In this document: positions 50,623 through 59,462 of the stretch, piece after piece
How positions within the stretch are numbered: position 1 is the stretch's first letter
How the letters are laid out: each line of letters opens with the position of its first letter
Assembly: GCF_015864945.1 (NCBI RefSeq)
Contig: NZ_JADYWF010000001.1
Location: 806,378 to 870,377, forward strand
Direction: 5' to 3'
DNA length: 64,000 bases
Origin: Salinibacterium sp. NG253
Lineage (GTDB): Bacteria; Actinomycetota; Actinomycetes; Actinomycetales; Microbacteriaceae
Notes under the pieces: model-generated
Database searches by the model: none
What the model saw: the letters and a program-made list of their open reading frames with translations, nothing else
What the model was told of the DNA's origin: nothing
Made by a program: the position numbers and the translations under genes

Positions 50623-50773
50623 AAGTGGACCTCCTTGGCCAAGGTGCATGAGCCACCTAACACCTAGGCAAACTCACCTGTGTGAGTCTAGCTTTTCCGC
50701 GCTTGCCCCCGAAACACCAGCCTCGCATTCGGGCTGTCAGCTTTTCGATAAATTTCCCTGAAAGGCTCAGCAC

Positions 50774-52471
50774 ATGACCGAACTGCTTATCGTGATCGTG
50801 GTCGCGCTCATCGTGATTGCCTCTGCGACGCTCCTCGGCCCCCGCTTCGGAGTCGCTTCACCGCTCGTACTCGTTGCCATTGGCGTTGCCGCAAGTCTCG
50901 TGCCGGCATTCGATTCGGTGCAGATCGATCCTGAGCTGATTCTTCAGGGCATCCTTCCGCCGTTGCTGTATTCGGCAGCGGTGTCCTTGCCGACCATGAA
51001 CTTCCGCCGGGAGTTTGGGGCCATCGGCGGGCTGTCCGTGGTGCTAGTTGTAGGCACTGCGCTCATCCTTGGCGTGTTCTTCATGCTCGTGATTCCGGGG
51101 CTCGGGTTTGCGTGGGGGGTCGCTTTGGGCGCCATCGTGAGCCCCACGGATGCCGTTGCAGCATCCATCATCAAGAAGACACCAGTCTCGAAGCGGGTTG
51201 TTGCCATGCTCGATGGCGAAAGCTTGCTGAACGATGCGACTGCCCTCGCGCTGCTGCGGGCCGCGATTGTGGCGACAGCAGCAACGTTCTCCTTTTGGGG
51301 TGCGGTCGGCTCCTTCTCCTATTCGGTCCTGATCGCCCTCGTCATTGGTGGTGCGGTTGGTTGGCTGAACCTTGTTGTTCGCAAACGCATCACCGATCCC
51401 ACCGTCAACACGGCGATCTCGTTCACGGTCCCCTTTATTGCGTCGGTTCCTGCCGAGTTATTGGGTGCCTCGGGGCTGGTCGCCGCTGTTGTTGCAGGAA
51501 TTGTGACCGGCATCCGGGCACCACGATTGTTCTCGCCCCAGAATCGACTTTCGGACACCCAGAACTGGCGCATGATCGAGCTCGTTCTTGAGGGCGCGAT
51601 TTTCTTGATGATGGGTCTTCAGATTTCGGCCATTCTGACGGATGTCGAAAACGATGATGCAGGAATAAGGAATGCGGTGCTGATCGCGGCCGGGGCTCTC
51701 GTGATCACAGTCGTGGTGCGTGCAGCGTATGTCGCTCCCCTTCTCGCGTTCTTGGCCCGCCGTTCGAAACGGCACGAGTCAATGAAGTCGCGAATGGAGG
51801 TGGTGCAAGAGCGGCTAAATGCACCGAAGGACATTCAGGATGCGGCGGAGCGCGGCAGCAAACACAATCCGGCACGCTCAGAACGCTATCTTCAACGCGT
51901 GACAGGTCTGGTCACTCGGTCGCTGGCCGATATTGAGTATTTTCGGCGTGAACCCTTGGGTTGGCGCGAGGGCACCACGGTGGTGTGGGCTGGCATGCGC
52001 GGCGCGATCACGGTGGCTGCGGCTCAGACGCTGCCCTCTGACACTCCTCAGCGTTCGACCCTCATTTTGATTGCGTTTGCGGTGGCGGCGATGTCACTGC
52101 TCGTCCAAGGTGGAACGATCGGCACCGTCGTACGACGGATCTCACCGAAGGTCGATAAGGTCGCGGTCGCTGAGCGAGAACGGGAAGAACGAACCCGCCT
52201 TTTTGCCCTCCTGAAAGCAAGCGCGAGCACCATCCCGCCGCGGCTGGATGTCAACGGTGCTGCTGTTGATAGCGATAACGCCTACGCTCCGCTGGACGCT
52301 GATTTCGATGACGAGAAACGCCACCGACTGGCGGTCATTGACGCTCAGCGCACGGCTCTGCTTGACGCACGCGATAACGGTATTTTCGATGCCGACCTGC
52401 TGGAGAATGCCCTGGCGAATCTCGACGCCTCACAGATCGCGCTCGAGATGCGCGGCAAGCCAACCGCCTGA
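50774..52471 (+). CDS. CPA1-family Na+/H+ antiporter
   Basis: A 565-residue protein from ATG 50774. The N-terminal 400 residues contain about twelve TM helices with the CPA1 motifs LQGILPPLLYSAAVSLP, GAIVSPTDAVAASIIKK (ion-binding Asp) and LDGESLLNDATALALL. WAGMRGAITVAAAQTLP is another conserved element. A cytoplasmic tail of about 120 residues follows. It exchanges Na+ (or K+) for H+ for pH and salt homeostasis. Divergent from livK. Confidence 0.94.
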   Translation: MTELLIVIVVALIVIASATLLGPRFGVASPLVLVAIGVAASLVPAFDSVQIDPELILQGILPPLLYSAAVSLPTMNFRREFGAIGGLSVVLVVGTALILGVFFMLVIPGLGFAWGVALGAIVSPTDAVAASIIKKTPVSKRVVAMLDGESLLNDATALALLRAAIVATAATFSFWGAVGSFSYSVLIALVIGGAVGWLNLVVRKRITDPTVNTAISFTVPFIASVPAELLGASGLVAAVVAGIVTGIRAPRLFSPQNRLSDTQNWRMIELVLEGAIFLMMGLQISAILTDVENDDAGIRNAVLIAAGALVITVVVRAAYVAPLLAFLARRSKRHESMKSRMEVVQERLNAPKDIQDAAERGSKHNPARSERYLQRVTGLVTRSLADIEYFRREPLGWREGTTVVWAGMRGAITVAAAQTLPSDTPQRSTLILIAFAVAAMSLLVQGGTIGTVVRRISPKVDKVAVAEREREERTRLFALLKASASTIPPRLDVNGAAVDSDNAYAPLDADFDDEKRHRLAVIDAQRTALLDARDNGIFDADLLENALANLDASQIALEMRGKPTA

Positions 52472-52472
52472 T

Positions 52473-53105
52473 CTATTCGGCGATGGCGTGCGCGAACGCG
52501 GTCACAATCTCGACGATGGGCGTGCTGAGACCGTCAAGCGCATCATCAAGGGTGGGTACTGGATACGACTCGGCCCCATTCCAATCCGACTTGAGGATGC
52601 TCTGCCCATTAGCCCAGAAGGTGTTTGTCACGTGACCGTCCAACACAAGTGACACTTTCTGCGCCGCGATTGAGTTGCTTCCCACCTGAATCTCTTCGGT
52701 CTCACCGCGAATGAACTGTGCAGCGACGACAGTGTCGGGGGCTCCCTCTGCGAACTGCCCGAAGTCACGGCTCTCTGCACGTGACTGGAGAAAGGAGGCG
52801 AGGAGCACGTGCGTTAGATAGCTGGGGATCGCTTCGCCGAACTCAGCATTGAGCGTGTTTTGTTGACTCTCCAGCCACTTTTCGCGGGTGCTCTCGGTCT
52901 CGACTCCCGCGAGGTGGTCAGTGAAACGGAATTTGGTCCACTCCAAAGGAGATGGCGCGAACCACGTCATTTGCTCAAGCTGGATGAGAGGCCCGTCTGG
53001 ACTCTGAAATGCCAGCAGCGTGGTGATGCGGTCCGCGTTCAGGCGGCGCAGCAAGGCGCCCGACTTAACGCCGCCGACATAAAATGACTCGACTGCTACT
53101 GACAT
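52473..53105 (-). CDS. Hypothetical cytoplasmic protein
   Basis: A 210-residue protein from ATG 53105 (MSVAVESFYVGGVKSG). No signal, membrane segment or recognised motif. The N-terminal part (LLRRLNADRITTLLAFQSPD, FRFTDHL) looks like an alpha/beta domain. The middle is helical (EKWLESQQNTLNAEFGEAIP), and the end has strands (AAQKVSLVLDGHVTNTFWAN) and a terminal helix. Convergent with the antiporter gene, stops 1 bp apart. A weak start context leaves the N-terminus uncertain. Confidence 0.7.
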   Translation of the reverse strand: MSVAVESFYVGGVKSGALLRRLNADRITTLLAFQSPDGPLIQLEQMTWFAPSPLEWTKFRFTDHLAGVETESTREKWLESQQNTLNAEFGEAIPSYLTHVLLASFLQSRAESRDFGQFAEGAPDTVVAAQFIRGETEEIQVGSNSIAAQKVSLVLDGHVTNTFWANGQSILKSDWNGAESYPVPTLDDALDGLSTPIVEIVTAFAHAIAE

Positions 53106-53218
53106 GGATGAAACGTAGCATTCCCTAGAATCGCCACAACAGTGTTGACGAGCGGGTGACGCGATCGTGAACATTGTTGAGTATGGACTAAGCGTCACTT
53201 TTGGCGCATGCTGGCGTC

Positions 53219-53677
53219 ATGGAACCAACCACTGCACGCCCCGATCGCACGCTCATCGTGATCCTTTCCGTCATCGCCGCCATCGTGGTGATTGCGCTCG
53301 TGGTGGTGTTCACCCGAGGCGGCCCGACGGTGCTCGATCCGGCAACGCCCGAAGGCGTTGTGCAGTCCTATTCGCTCGCGATTGTCGATAGCGACTACGC
53401 GACGGCGCGCGACCTTCTGTCCGCCGAGCTGCGTGAGAATTGTGACTCCGCCGATCCGAGCACCTTGCAGGGCCTGAGGATGACCGTCATCTCGTCGACC
53501 ATCAACGACGACACCGCGGTGGTGCGGGTGTCGATGGAACGCGGCAGCGGTGACTTCGGCGGCTCCGGCTATGTGTCAGAAGAAGTGTTCACCCTCGTTC
53601 TCGAAGACCGCTCATGGCGGATTGAGTCAGCTCCGTGGGACCTCACGCTCTGCTACAACCAAGGACTCGGCGAATGA
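53219..53677 (+). CDS. Single-pass membrane protein with NTF2-like outer domain
   Basis: A 152-residue protein from ATG 53219. One TM (LIVILSVIAAIVVIALVVVF) is followed by an extracytoplasmic domain starting ATPEGVVQSYSLAIVDSDYA, whose pattern (helix pair, then strands AVVRVSMERG and FTLVLEDRSWRIESAPW) fits a DUF4878/NTF2-like fold. Two Cys (ENCDSAD, LTLCYN) may pair. The stop overlaps the next gene as ATGA. Function unknown. Confidence 0.8.
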   Translation: MEPTTARPDRTLIVILSVIAAIVVIALVVVFTRGGPTVLDPATPEGVVQSYSLAIVDSDYATARDLLSAELRENCDSADPSTLQGLRMTVISSTINDDTAVVRVSMERGSGDFGGSGYVSEEVFTLVLEDRSWRIESAPWDLTLCYNQGLGE

Positions 53678-55326
53678 CTACCTCACGCACAACAACTCCC
53701 CCGCCCTCAGCGGTAGCGACGCCAGCGGTCGGTGGCGTGCAAACTGTGCGCCGAGTGATCACCTACGGGTTGTTAGCGACCACGGTCGTTATTGCGGCGA
53801 GCGGACTTAGTGGCCTGCTCGACCGACTGTTCGGCGCTGGACGTGTCGAGGTGAGCTTCGATAACTACGGCTTGGCGACATCACTCGCCTCCGCCCTCGT
53901 CGCTGGACCTCTCGCGGCGGGGCTCTGGTGGCTGACCTGGCGCGACGCCGCAATGGCTCGAGATCGGGCATCCATTCTCTGGCCGGTATATCTCGTCGTG
54001 ATGTCAACGGTCGCGCTTCTGGTCGCCAGCATTTCGTTGTTCTCGTGGGCGTCCGATGCGATCGTCAACGGCTGGCGGCCCTCGGGCCTTGCGGTGGGAA
54101 TCGTCTGGAGTCTGGTGTGGGCGTGGCACTACTGGATGTGGCGGCATCCGCTCAAAGCACCCACCCGCCTCGCCGGTGCGGCGCCGGCAATCGCGTCGCT
54201 GCTGGGCCTCGTCTATCTTGCTGGTGGACTGGCAGTAGCTCTCGCGCGCATCATTGACGGTGCGCTTGCTGCCTTGGTGGGCGGCGTTATCGTGACTGCC
54301 CCGCTGTGGCAGCTCGTGCTGCAGGCGCTCGTCTGGGCGGCCGGCGGCGCACTGTTGTGGTGGTGGCATTGGTTCCGCGCCGGCGTGCGATCGCAATTGC
54401 ACGGCTTCGCCAACGTCTTGCTGGTGTTCATCTCGGGCATCGCCTCGATTGCGGCCTACGTCGTGGGCACCGCCGTTGTCGTGTGGGTGATTCTGTCGCT
54501 GCTCGCGCGACTGCAGGAACCGCTCTCGGTAACGCTAGATCCGCTAGGAAGCGCGTTTTCGGCTGCCGCGGTGGGCGTGATTGTCTTCACTTATCACGCT
54601 CCCACTGTGTGGGCACGCTCCCGTGGCGTGCGCTCCGCGGTCAGCTTTGCTAGCGCTGGAGTTTCCCTCGCGGTAGCCGCGACGGGTGTGGGCGTGACAG
54701 TAAATGCGTTGCTCGCAACAACCAGCAACTCACTTCTTGAGGGCAACATCCGCAGCCTGTTGTTGGGTGGGCTCAGTGCTCTGCTCGTGGGCGGCGTCTT
54801 CTGGTGGAGGGCCTGGCTTCCACGGCAGGCCTCGAACCCTGAGCGCGTGGCGACCCCCGGTCGGCGCATCTATCTCGTGATCATTTTTGGCCTCAGCGCA
54901 CTCGTGGCACTCATCACGTTGCTCGTGATCGGCTTTCAGCTGTTCTCGTTCTTGCTCGATGGTGGCAGCGGTGAAAGCTTCGTTGAGCGTTCACGCCAGG
55001 CCCTCGGGTTGCTCACCGCCACCCTTCTTGTTGCGGCCTACCATTTCGCAATTTGGCAACGCGACCGCGCCTCCAGCGTCACTGAAGAGGTCGTTCGTCG
55101 CATCAGTCACGTCACGCTCGTGGCCTCCCACGACAACGCCGAGCTTGTGGATGCCGTGCGTGCCGCAACCGGAGCCCGCGTGACGGTTCTTCAGCGCGCA
55201 ACGGCCTCGCCGCTTGAGCCCGGCATCGCCGAAATCATTGCCGCCCTCGACGGAATCGAGGCCAGCAACGTTCTCGTCGTGGCAGGGGCAAAGGGCAAGA
55301 TCGCAGTCATCCCCCTGAAGGGCTGA
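53674..55326 (+). CDS. DUF5671-family polytopic membrane protein
   Basis: A 550-residue protein from ATG 53674. About twelve TM helices form repeated DUF5671-like units: VRRVITYGLLATTVVIAASG with LASALVAGPLAAGLWWLTW, and later RRIYLVIIFGLSALVALITL with ALGLLTATLLVAAYHFAIWQ. The last 90 residues are a soluble cytoplasmic domain (VTLVASHDNAELVDAVRAAT, EASNVLVVAGAKGKIAVIPL). The family is common in actinobacteria, and its function is not established. Co-transcribed with the preceding small membrane protein. Confidence 0.85.
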   Translation: MTTSRTTTPPPSAVATPAVGGVQTVRRVITYGLLATTVVIAASGLSGLLDRLFGAGRVEVSFDNYGLATSLASALVAGPLAAGLWWLTWRDAAMARDRASILWPVYLVVMSTVALLVASISLFSWASDAIVNGWRPSGLAVGIVWSLVWAWHYWMWRHPLKAPTRLAGAAPAIASLLGLVYLAGGLAVALARIIDGALAALVGGVIVTAPLWQLVLQALVWAAGGALLWWWHWFRAGVRSQLHGFANVLLVFISGIASIAAYVVGTAVVVWVILSLLARLQEPLSVTLDPLGSAFSAAAVGVIVFTYHAPTVWARSRGVRSAVSFASAGVSLAVAATGVGVTVNALLATTSNSLLEGNIRSLLLGGLSALLVGGVFWWRAWLPRQASNPERVATPGRRIYLVIIFGLSALVALITLLVIGFQLFSFLLDGGSGESFVERSRQALGLLTATLLVAAYHFAIWQRDRASSVTEEVVRRISHVTLVASHDNAELVDAVRAATGARVTVLQRATASPLEPGIAEIIAALDGIEASNVLVVAGAKGKIAVIPLKG

Positions 55327-55372
55327 AGCAGTCGCGAGCTGAAGCGGTAGTCAGCTGAACCCGAACCTCTGG

Positions 55373-56137
55373 TTAGCGGAAGTTCAGCCCACCGTTAATG
55401 TCGAGAACCTGCCCCGTCACGTACGACGACAGATCAGACGCAAGGAATGTGGTGACGCCAGAGACGTCTTCCACGGTTCCCGCGCGCCCCAACGGCACAC
55501 CGGCGATGATTCCGGGCTGCGCGCTGCTGGGCGTGAAGTTGTTGTGGAACGGAGTGTCACCGATGAAGCCCGGCGCGAGAGCGTTGACGGTAATGTTCGA
55601 CGGCGCAAGCTCTTTCGCGAGACCCCGAGTGAAGCCGACGATGGCGGACTTTGCCGTCGCGTAAGCAACAGCACCGGCGCCACCACCATTCTCAGAAGCG
55701 AGCGACGACATCATAATGACGCGGCCGGCGCTCGACTGCGTCAGGTACGGGATCGCAGCCCGAGTAACAAAGAACCCGCTCGTAGCGTTGACATCCATCA
55801 CCTGGTGCCAGTGCTCATCGCTCATCTCGGCGATCGTGTGACGCCCCACGAGGTTTCCCGCATTGTTGACGATGATGTCGAGACCGCCAAGCGCTTCCGC
55901 AGCGGCATCCACGACGGATGTTGCCTGGGCAGAGTCGGTGAGGTCACCTTGCACTGCGACCGAAGTGCGGCCGAGGGCGACGATCTGGGCAACGACATCG
56001 GCGGCGGCATCCTTGCTATTCGCATAGTGCACGACAACGTCGGCGCCCGCTTGAGCGAGGCCGAGCGCGATTGCGGCACCGATTCCTTGACCTGATCCTG
56101 TGACGAGTGCGCGGCGTCCGCTGAGGTTGATCTGCAT
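55373..56137 (-). CDS. SDR-family NAD(P)-dependent oxidoreductase
   Basis: A 254-residue classical short-chain dehydrogenase: TGSGQGIGAAIALGLAQAGA nucleotide motif, NNAGNLVG, catalytic Ser in IMMSSLASENGG and YATAK with Tyr and Lys. It ends VTGQVLDINGGLNFR. It resembles FabG-like sugar/polyol or hydroxyacid dehydrogenases. The flanking aldehyde dehydrogenase, RraA-like gene and TctCBA uptake system point to catabolism of a carboxylated substrate. A probable GntR operator lies 93 bp upstream. Confidence 0.93.
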   Translation of the reverse strand: MQINLSGRRALVTGSGQGIGAAIALGLAQAGADVVVHYANSKDAAADVVAQIVALGRTSVAVQGDLTDSAQATSVVDAAAEALGGLDIIVNNAGNLVGRHTIAEMSDEHWHQVMDVNATSGFFVTRAAIPYLTQSSAGRVIMMSSLASENGGGAGAVAYATAKSAIVGFTRGLAKELAPSNITVNALAPGFIGDTPFHNNFTPSSAQPGIIAGVPLGRAGTVEDVSGVTTFLASDLSSYVTGQVLDINGGLNFR

Positions 56138-56229
56138 GGTGTCTCTTTCTCTTGAACTTCGGGTCGCGTGGGCGAAGCTGTGCGCTCACACGGGTGCAAT
56201 TGACGTACAAAAATCAGGCGAATACTACG

Positions 56230-56244
56230 TGGTATATCGGTATA
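56230..56244. promoter_or_regulatory. Probable GntR operator upstream of the SDR gene
   Basis: TGGTATATCGGTATA. The same 15 bases occur in reverse at 59409-59423 upstream of the RraA-like gene. The core is nearly palindromic (GGTATA...GTATA), as in FadR/FCD-type GntR sites. It lies between the SDR start and the ALDH stop. Confidence 0.65.
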
Positions 56245-56250
56245 ACAAGG

Positions 56251-57810
56251 CTACAAGATGGCGTTTTGCTCACCGCTGCCAGTGTGCCCCAGCGAGCGTG
56301 TTCTGTCACTGGCAAGAACTAGAACGCCATCGATGCGGCGGGGAATCTCGGTGAAGTTCTCGCGAAGTTCCTCGGGCAGTACCGCTTCTGGCGCATCCTG
56401 AAACGCGATCGGTCGCAAGAACCGCCGGATCGCACTCACGCCAACCGAGCTGTGCTGCGAATTTGTCGACGGCCAATTGCCACCGTGGTGCTGGGCCCAC
56501 GAGACGCGCACCCCGGTCGGGAATCCGTTGAAAACGAGACGGCCAACGGTCGGCGCGATCTTGTCGCTCAGCTCCTGCACCACCTGAGGTTCATCGTGAC
56601 CGTGATGGATAGTGGCCGTCAGTGAGCCGGGCATCACGTCGATGGCACGGAACACCTGCTCAAGCGAGCTGTAGCGCACCACAACGAGAACGGGGCCGAA
56701 GGCTTCTTCTGCGGTAGCGGCAGTGAAGTCATCCGCCGAAATTTCAAGCAGGGTCGGCGTCGCACGGATTCCCGCATCACCGTTAGTGCCTGCAGCAATG
56801 ATTCGCGCGCTGCCGCCACCCGTGATCCGTCCGAGGATGTCGGTGAGCGAACTTGAGATGCGACTGTTGAGCAGCACCAAGCCTCCAGCCGCGGCGGTTC
56901 GCTCACGGAGACCGTCGAGGATCGCATCGCCGCTGGCCCCGTTCGGCACCAGTGCCACACCGGGTTTGGTGCAGAACTGGCCGGCGCCCAACGTAAATGA
57001 TCCGAAGAGGCTCTCGGCGATGGCCGCCCCGCGCTCCTCGGCTGCTGCTTCGGTGATGACCAGCGGGTTGAGGCTGCTGAGTTCGCCGTAGAACGGGATC
57101 GGCGTTTCGCGGGTGGCGATGATCTCCATCAGCGCTTCTCCCGCTCCGAGCGAGCCGGTGAAACCTACCGCCGCGATGTGCGGGTCGGCCACGAGATCAC
57201 GCCCGGATTGCGTGCCAAAGATGATGGAGATCGTGCCGTCCGGGGCCCCGTAGCGCGTTGCGGCATCCGCCAACGTACGGAACGACAAGCGCGAGGTGAG
57301 CGGATGCGAGCTATGCGCCTTGATGACAACGCTGTTGCCTGCTGCCAGCGCCGAGGCGGTGTCTCCGCCGACCACCGAGAAAGCAAAGGGAAAGTTGCTC
57401 GACCCGAATACGGCGACGGGGCCGATTGGGATGAGCATGCGTCGCAGCTCCGGCCCGTGGCCGAGCGGGGTGTCCCCTGCATGGTCGATCGTCGCCTCCA
57501 CATAGCTGCCTTCACGGAGCGCCTCAGCAAAGAGGCGGAACTGAAATTGGGAGCGACCAAGTTCGCCATTCAAACGGCCCTCGCCGAGGCCCGTTTCGGC
57601 ATCCGCCACGGCCACGAGTTCGGTGCGGCGCTCTTCGAGTCGGTCGGCAAGTGCTTCAAGCAGACCTGCTCGCCATTCCCGGCTGCTCGTTCTCAAAGTC
57701 TCGAATGCTGCCTGAGCGGATGCCGCCAGTGCCGCTGTCTCGGCCGCAGAGGTCAGCTCAATGTCGGTGTCTTGAGTGATGCCAGTGGTGGGATTAGTCG
57801 TTGTCAGCAT
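56251..57810 (-). CDS. NAD(P)-dependent aldehyde dehydrogenase (2-oxoglutarate semialdehyde type)
   Basis: A 519-residue protein; ATG 57810 (MLTTTNPTTG) has GGAGA upstream. ALDH motifs: VAVFGSSNFPFAFSVVGGDT, VIKAHSSHPLTS, VGFTGSLGAGEALMEI, GELSSLNPLVI and catalytic Cys in AGQFCTKPGVALV. The group with GSSNFPFAFS and NPL matches (2,5-dioxovalerate) 2-oxoglutarate-semialdehyde dehydrogenases used in sugar-acid and hydroxyproline breakdown. It probably oxidises a semialdehyde formed from the substrate imported by TctCBA. Substrate assignment is inference. Confidence 0.92.
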   Translation of the reverse strand: MLTTTNPTTGITQDTDIELTSAAETAALAASAQAAFETLRTSSREWRAGLLEALADRLEERRTELVAVADAETGLGEGRLNGELGRSQFQFRLFAEALREGSYVEATIDHAGDTPLGHGPELRRMLIPIGPVAVFGSSNFPFAFSVVGGDTASALAAGNSVVIKAHSSHPLTSRLSFRTLADAATRYGAPDGTISIIFGTQSGRDLVADPHIAAVGFTGSLGAGEALMEIIATRETPIPFYGELSSLNPLVITEAAAEERGAAIAESLFGSFTLGAGQFCTKPGVALVPNGASGDAILDGLRERTAAAGGLVLLNSRISSSLTDILGRITGGGSARIIAAGTNGDAGIRATPTLLEISADDFTAATAEEAFGPVLVVVRYSSLEQVFRAIDVMPGSLTATIHHGHDEPQVVQELSDKIAPTVGRLVFNGFPTGVRVSWAQHHGGNWPSTNSQHSSVGVSAIRRFLRPIAFQDAPEAVLPEELRENFTEIPRRIDGVLVLASDRTRSLGHTGSGEQNAIL

Positions 57811-57911
57811 GATTCTCCGGGGTCGATTGTTGGCTGGTGTGCGGGAGCCGACGAAGCGCCAGTCGGCCCTAATTTGCCGCCGCAAGCGTGTGTTCGTTTA
57901 GGCTGACCTCC

Positions 57912-58598
57912 ATGACCCAGTCGCTCGACGCTACGTTTCCGTCCCCGCTGCCTCCGCAGGCGGACAGTCCCACGCGCACAGATCAGATCATTGACGCACT
58001 TCGGTCCGCGATCGTTTCGGGGGCGCTGGAGCCCGGTCAAGTGCTCGTCGAACGAAAGATCGCCGAGCAGCTCGGTGTCTCGAAAACGCCGGTTCGTGAA
58101 GCGTTGATCGTGCTCGAGCGTTCGGGCTTGTTGGATGTTCAAGCTCGACGAATTTCGGTTCGCCGCTTGAGCTTCACTGACATCCGCCACATTTACGAAG
58201 AGCGCGTGCTGCTGGAGCCGTGGGCCATTCTGGACGCCGCGCGAAGTGGACGAGAATTTACCGTCGCCGGGCAGGCCCTGGTGGATGCGCGAACGTTCGC
58301 CGCCGCAAACGACAACGCATCGACGGCGCTCGCCAACCGCCGTTTTCACCGCGGCATGTATGCCAATAGCGAGAACGAGTTCATCGTCAATTCGCTCGAC
58401 CGCTTGCAAGATCTCACGGCTCTCGCCGTCGCCGCCGTGCTGTGGGAGAACTGGCCGCGACGCGAGATTGAAGCCAGCGAGCACGAAGCCATTTATGCCG
58501 CGGCGAGCAGCGGGGATGCCACCAAGGCTGCCCAACTCATGAAAGACCACATCGGCGCATCCATCGACCGCGTCACGCAGCGCGAGCTCGGACTGTAG
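57912..58598 (+). CDS. GntR-family regulator (FadR/FCD subfamily)
   Basis: A 228-residue protein from ATG 57912. Winged HTH: IIDALRSAIVSGALEPGQVL, VERKIAEQLGVSKTPVREAL. C-terminal FCD domain with metal/ligand residues (RRFHRGMYANSENEFIVNSL, EHEAIYAAASSGDATKAAQL). It is divergent from the ALDH gene and likely controls the cluster through the two TGGTATATCGGTATA sites. Confidence 0.93.
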   Translation: MTQSLDATFPSPLPPQADSPTRTDQIIDALRSAIVSGALEPGQVLVERKIAEQLGVSKTPVREALIVLERSGLLDVQARRISVRRLSFTDIRHIYEERVLLEPWAILDAARSGREFTVAGQALVDARTFAAANDNASTALANRRFHRGMYANSENEFIVNSLDRLQDLTALAVAAVLWENWPRREIEASEHEAIYAAASSGDATKAAQLMKDHIGASIDRVTQRELGL

Positions 58599-58609
58599 CG
58601 AGTTCACGC

Positions 58610-59371
58610 CTACCCCGGTAGCAGTTCGTGGTAGCTCTTGAGGAGCGCCTCGTCGGGCGGGTAGGTGCCGCGCAGCGGGCTGCCATCTTCCACTTTGGTG
58701 AGGATGAACTCCTCCAGCTTTTCTTGTTCAAGAGCGTCGCGCGCCACTGATTCGACCAGGTGGCGCGGGATGCACACGACACCGTCGCGGTCGCCCACCA
58801 TGATGTCGCCGGGATAGATGGCAACTTCGGCGCACGCGATAGGGATCTGAAAGTCGACCACGTGGTGTTGCGCAAGGTTGGTGGTCGGCGAGGCCCCTGC
58901 CGAAAACGTGGGCAGATCAAGCCCTTCAAAGCCGACCATGTCGCGGAATGAGCCGTCGCTCACGATGCCAGCAGCGCCGCGAAGCTTGAGACGGGTAGCC
59001 AGAATGTGCCCGATCGAGGCCGCTCGCTTTTTGCCGCGCGCATCGATCACGAGCACTTGGCCTTCTCCGACCGACTCGACGCCGATGCGTTGCGGGTGGT
59101 CGTAGTCCTGAAAGATCGACGGCACGTCGATGTCTTCGCGCGCGGGGATGCAGCGCATCGTGAACGCCTCCCCCAGCAGTCGTTGACGGGACGGGTTCGA
59201 AAACTCGAGACCCTCGAGGTAGGTGTTGCGGAGCCCTCGCGCCATGAGCTGCGTGGTGATCGTTGCAGTGCTCACAATGCCGAGTGCGGCTGTGGCCTCC
59301 GGGCTCAGAGGAGCGGTGGTTGCCTCCGGCGGTTTCCCGAATTCATTGCGATTCGCTGAATTGGTGTGCAT
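58610..59371 (-). CDS. RraA-like/HMG-aldolase-fold protein
   Basis: A 253-residue protein; ATG 59371 has GGAGGG upstream. RraA fold: IVSTATITTQLMARGLRNTY, GEGQVLVIDARGKKRAASIG, GAAGIVSDGSFRDMVG, IYPGDIMVGDRDGVVCIPRH. The G-x-x-x-D-G-x-x-R/D and PGD...GD..G motifs match members that act as 4-hydroxy-4-methyl-2-oxoglutarate/carboxy-hydroxy-oxoadipate aldolases or oxaloacetate decarboxylases. In this catabolic cluster an aldolase or decarboxylase is likelier than an RNase E inhibitor. A GntR site lies 38 bp upstream. Confidence 0.9.
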   Translation of the reverse strand: MHTNSANRNEFGKPPEATTAPLSPEATAALGIVSTATITTQLMARGLRNTYLEGLEFSNPSRQRLLGEAFTMRCIPAREDIDVPSIFQDYDHPQRIGVESVGEGQVLVIDARGKKRAASIGHILATRLKLRGAAGIVSDGSFRDMVGFEGLDLPTFSAGASPTTNLAQHHVVDFQIPIACAEVAIYPGDIMVGDRDGVVCIPRHLVESVARDALEQEKLEEFILTKVEDGSPLRGTYPPDEALLKSYHELLPG

Positions 59372-59408
59372 TCTCAAAACCCTCCATTAGGCCGACATCC
59401 GGGCTCAG

Positions 59409-59423
59409 TATACCGATATACCA
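59409..59423. promoter_or_regulatory. Probable GntR operator upstream of the RraA-like gene
   Basis: TATACCGATATACCA is the exact reverse complement of the 15-bp site at 56230-56244. Its position, 38 bp before the gene start, suits repression at the promoter. Confidence 0.65.
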
Positions 59424-59462
59424 AGATGTCGTTCTACTGAACAGCGGAGGCGGGCTGCTCGA

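Noticed and set aside
50672-50687. Small inverted repeat ACTCAC...GTGAGT in the livK/antiporter gap as an operator.
   Set aside because: Arms of only 6 bp with no second copy elsewhere; too weak to call without further evidence.
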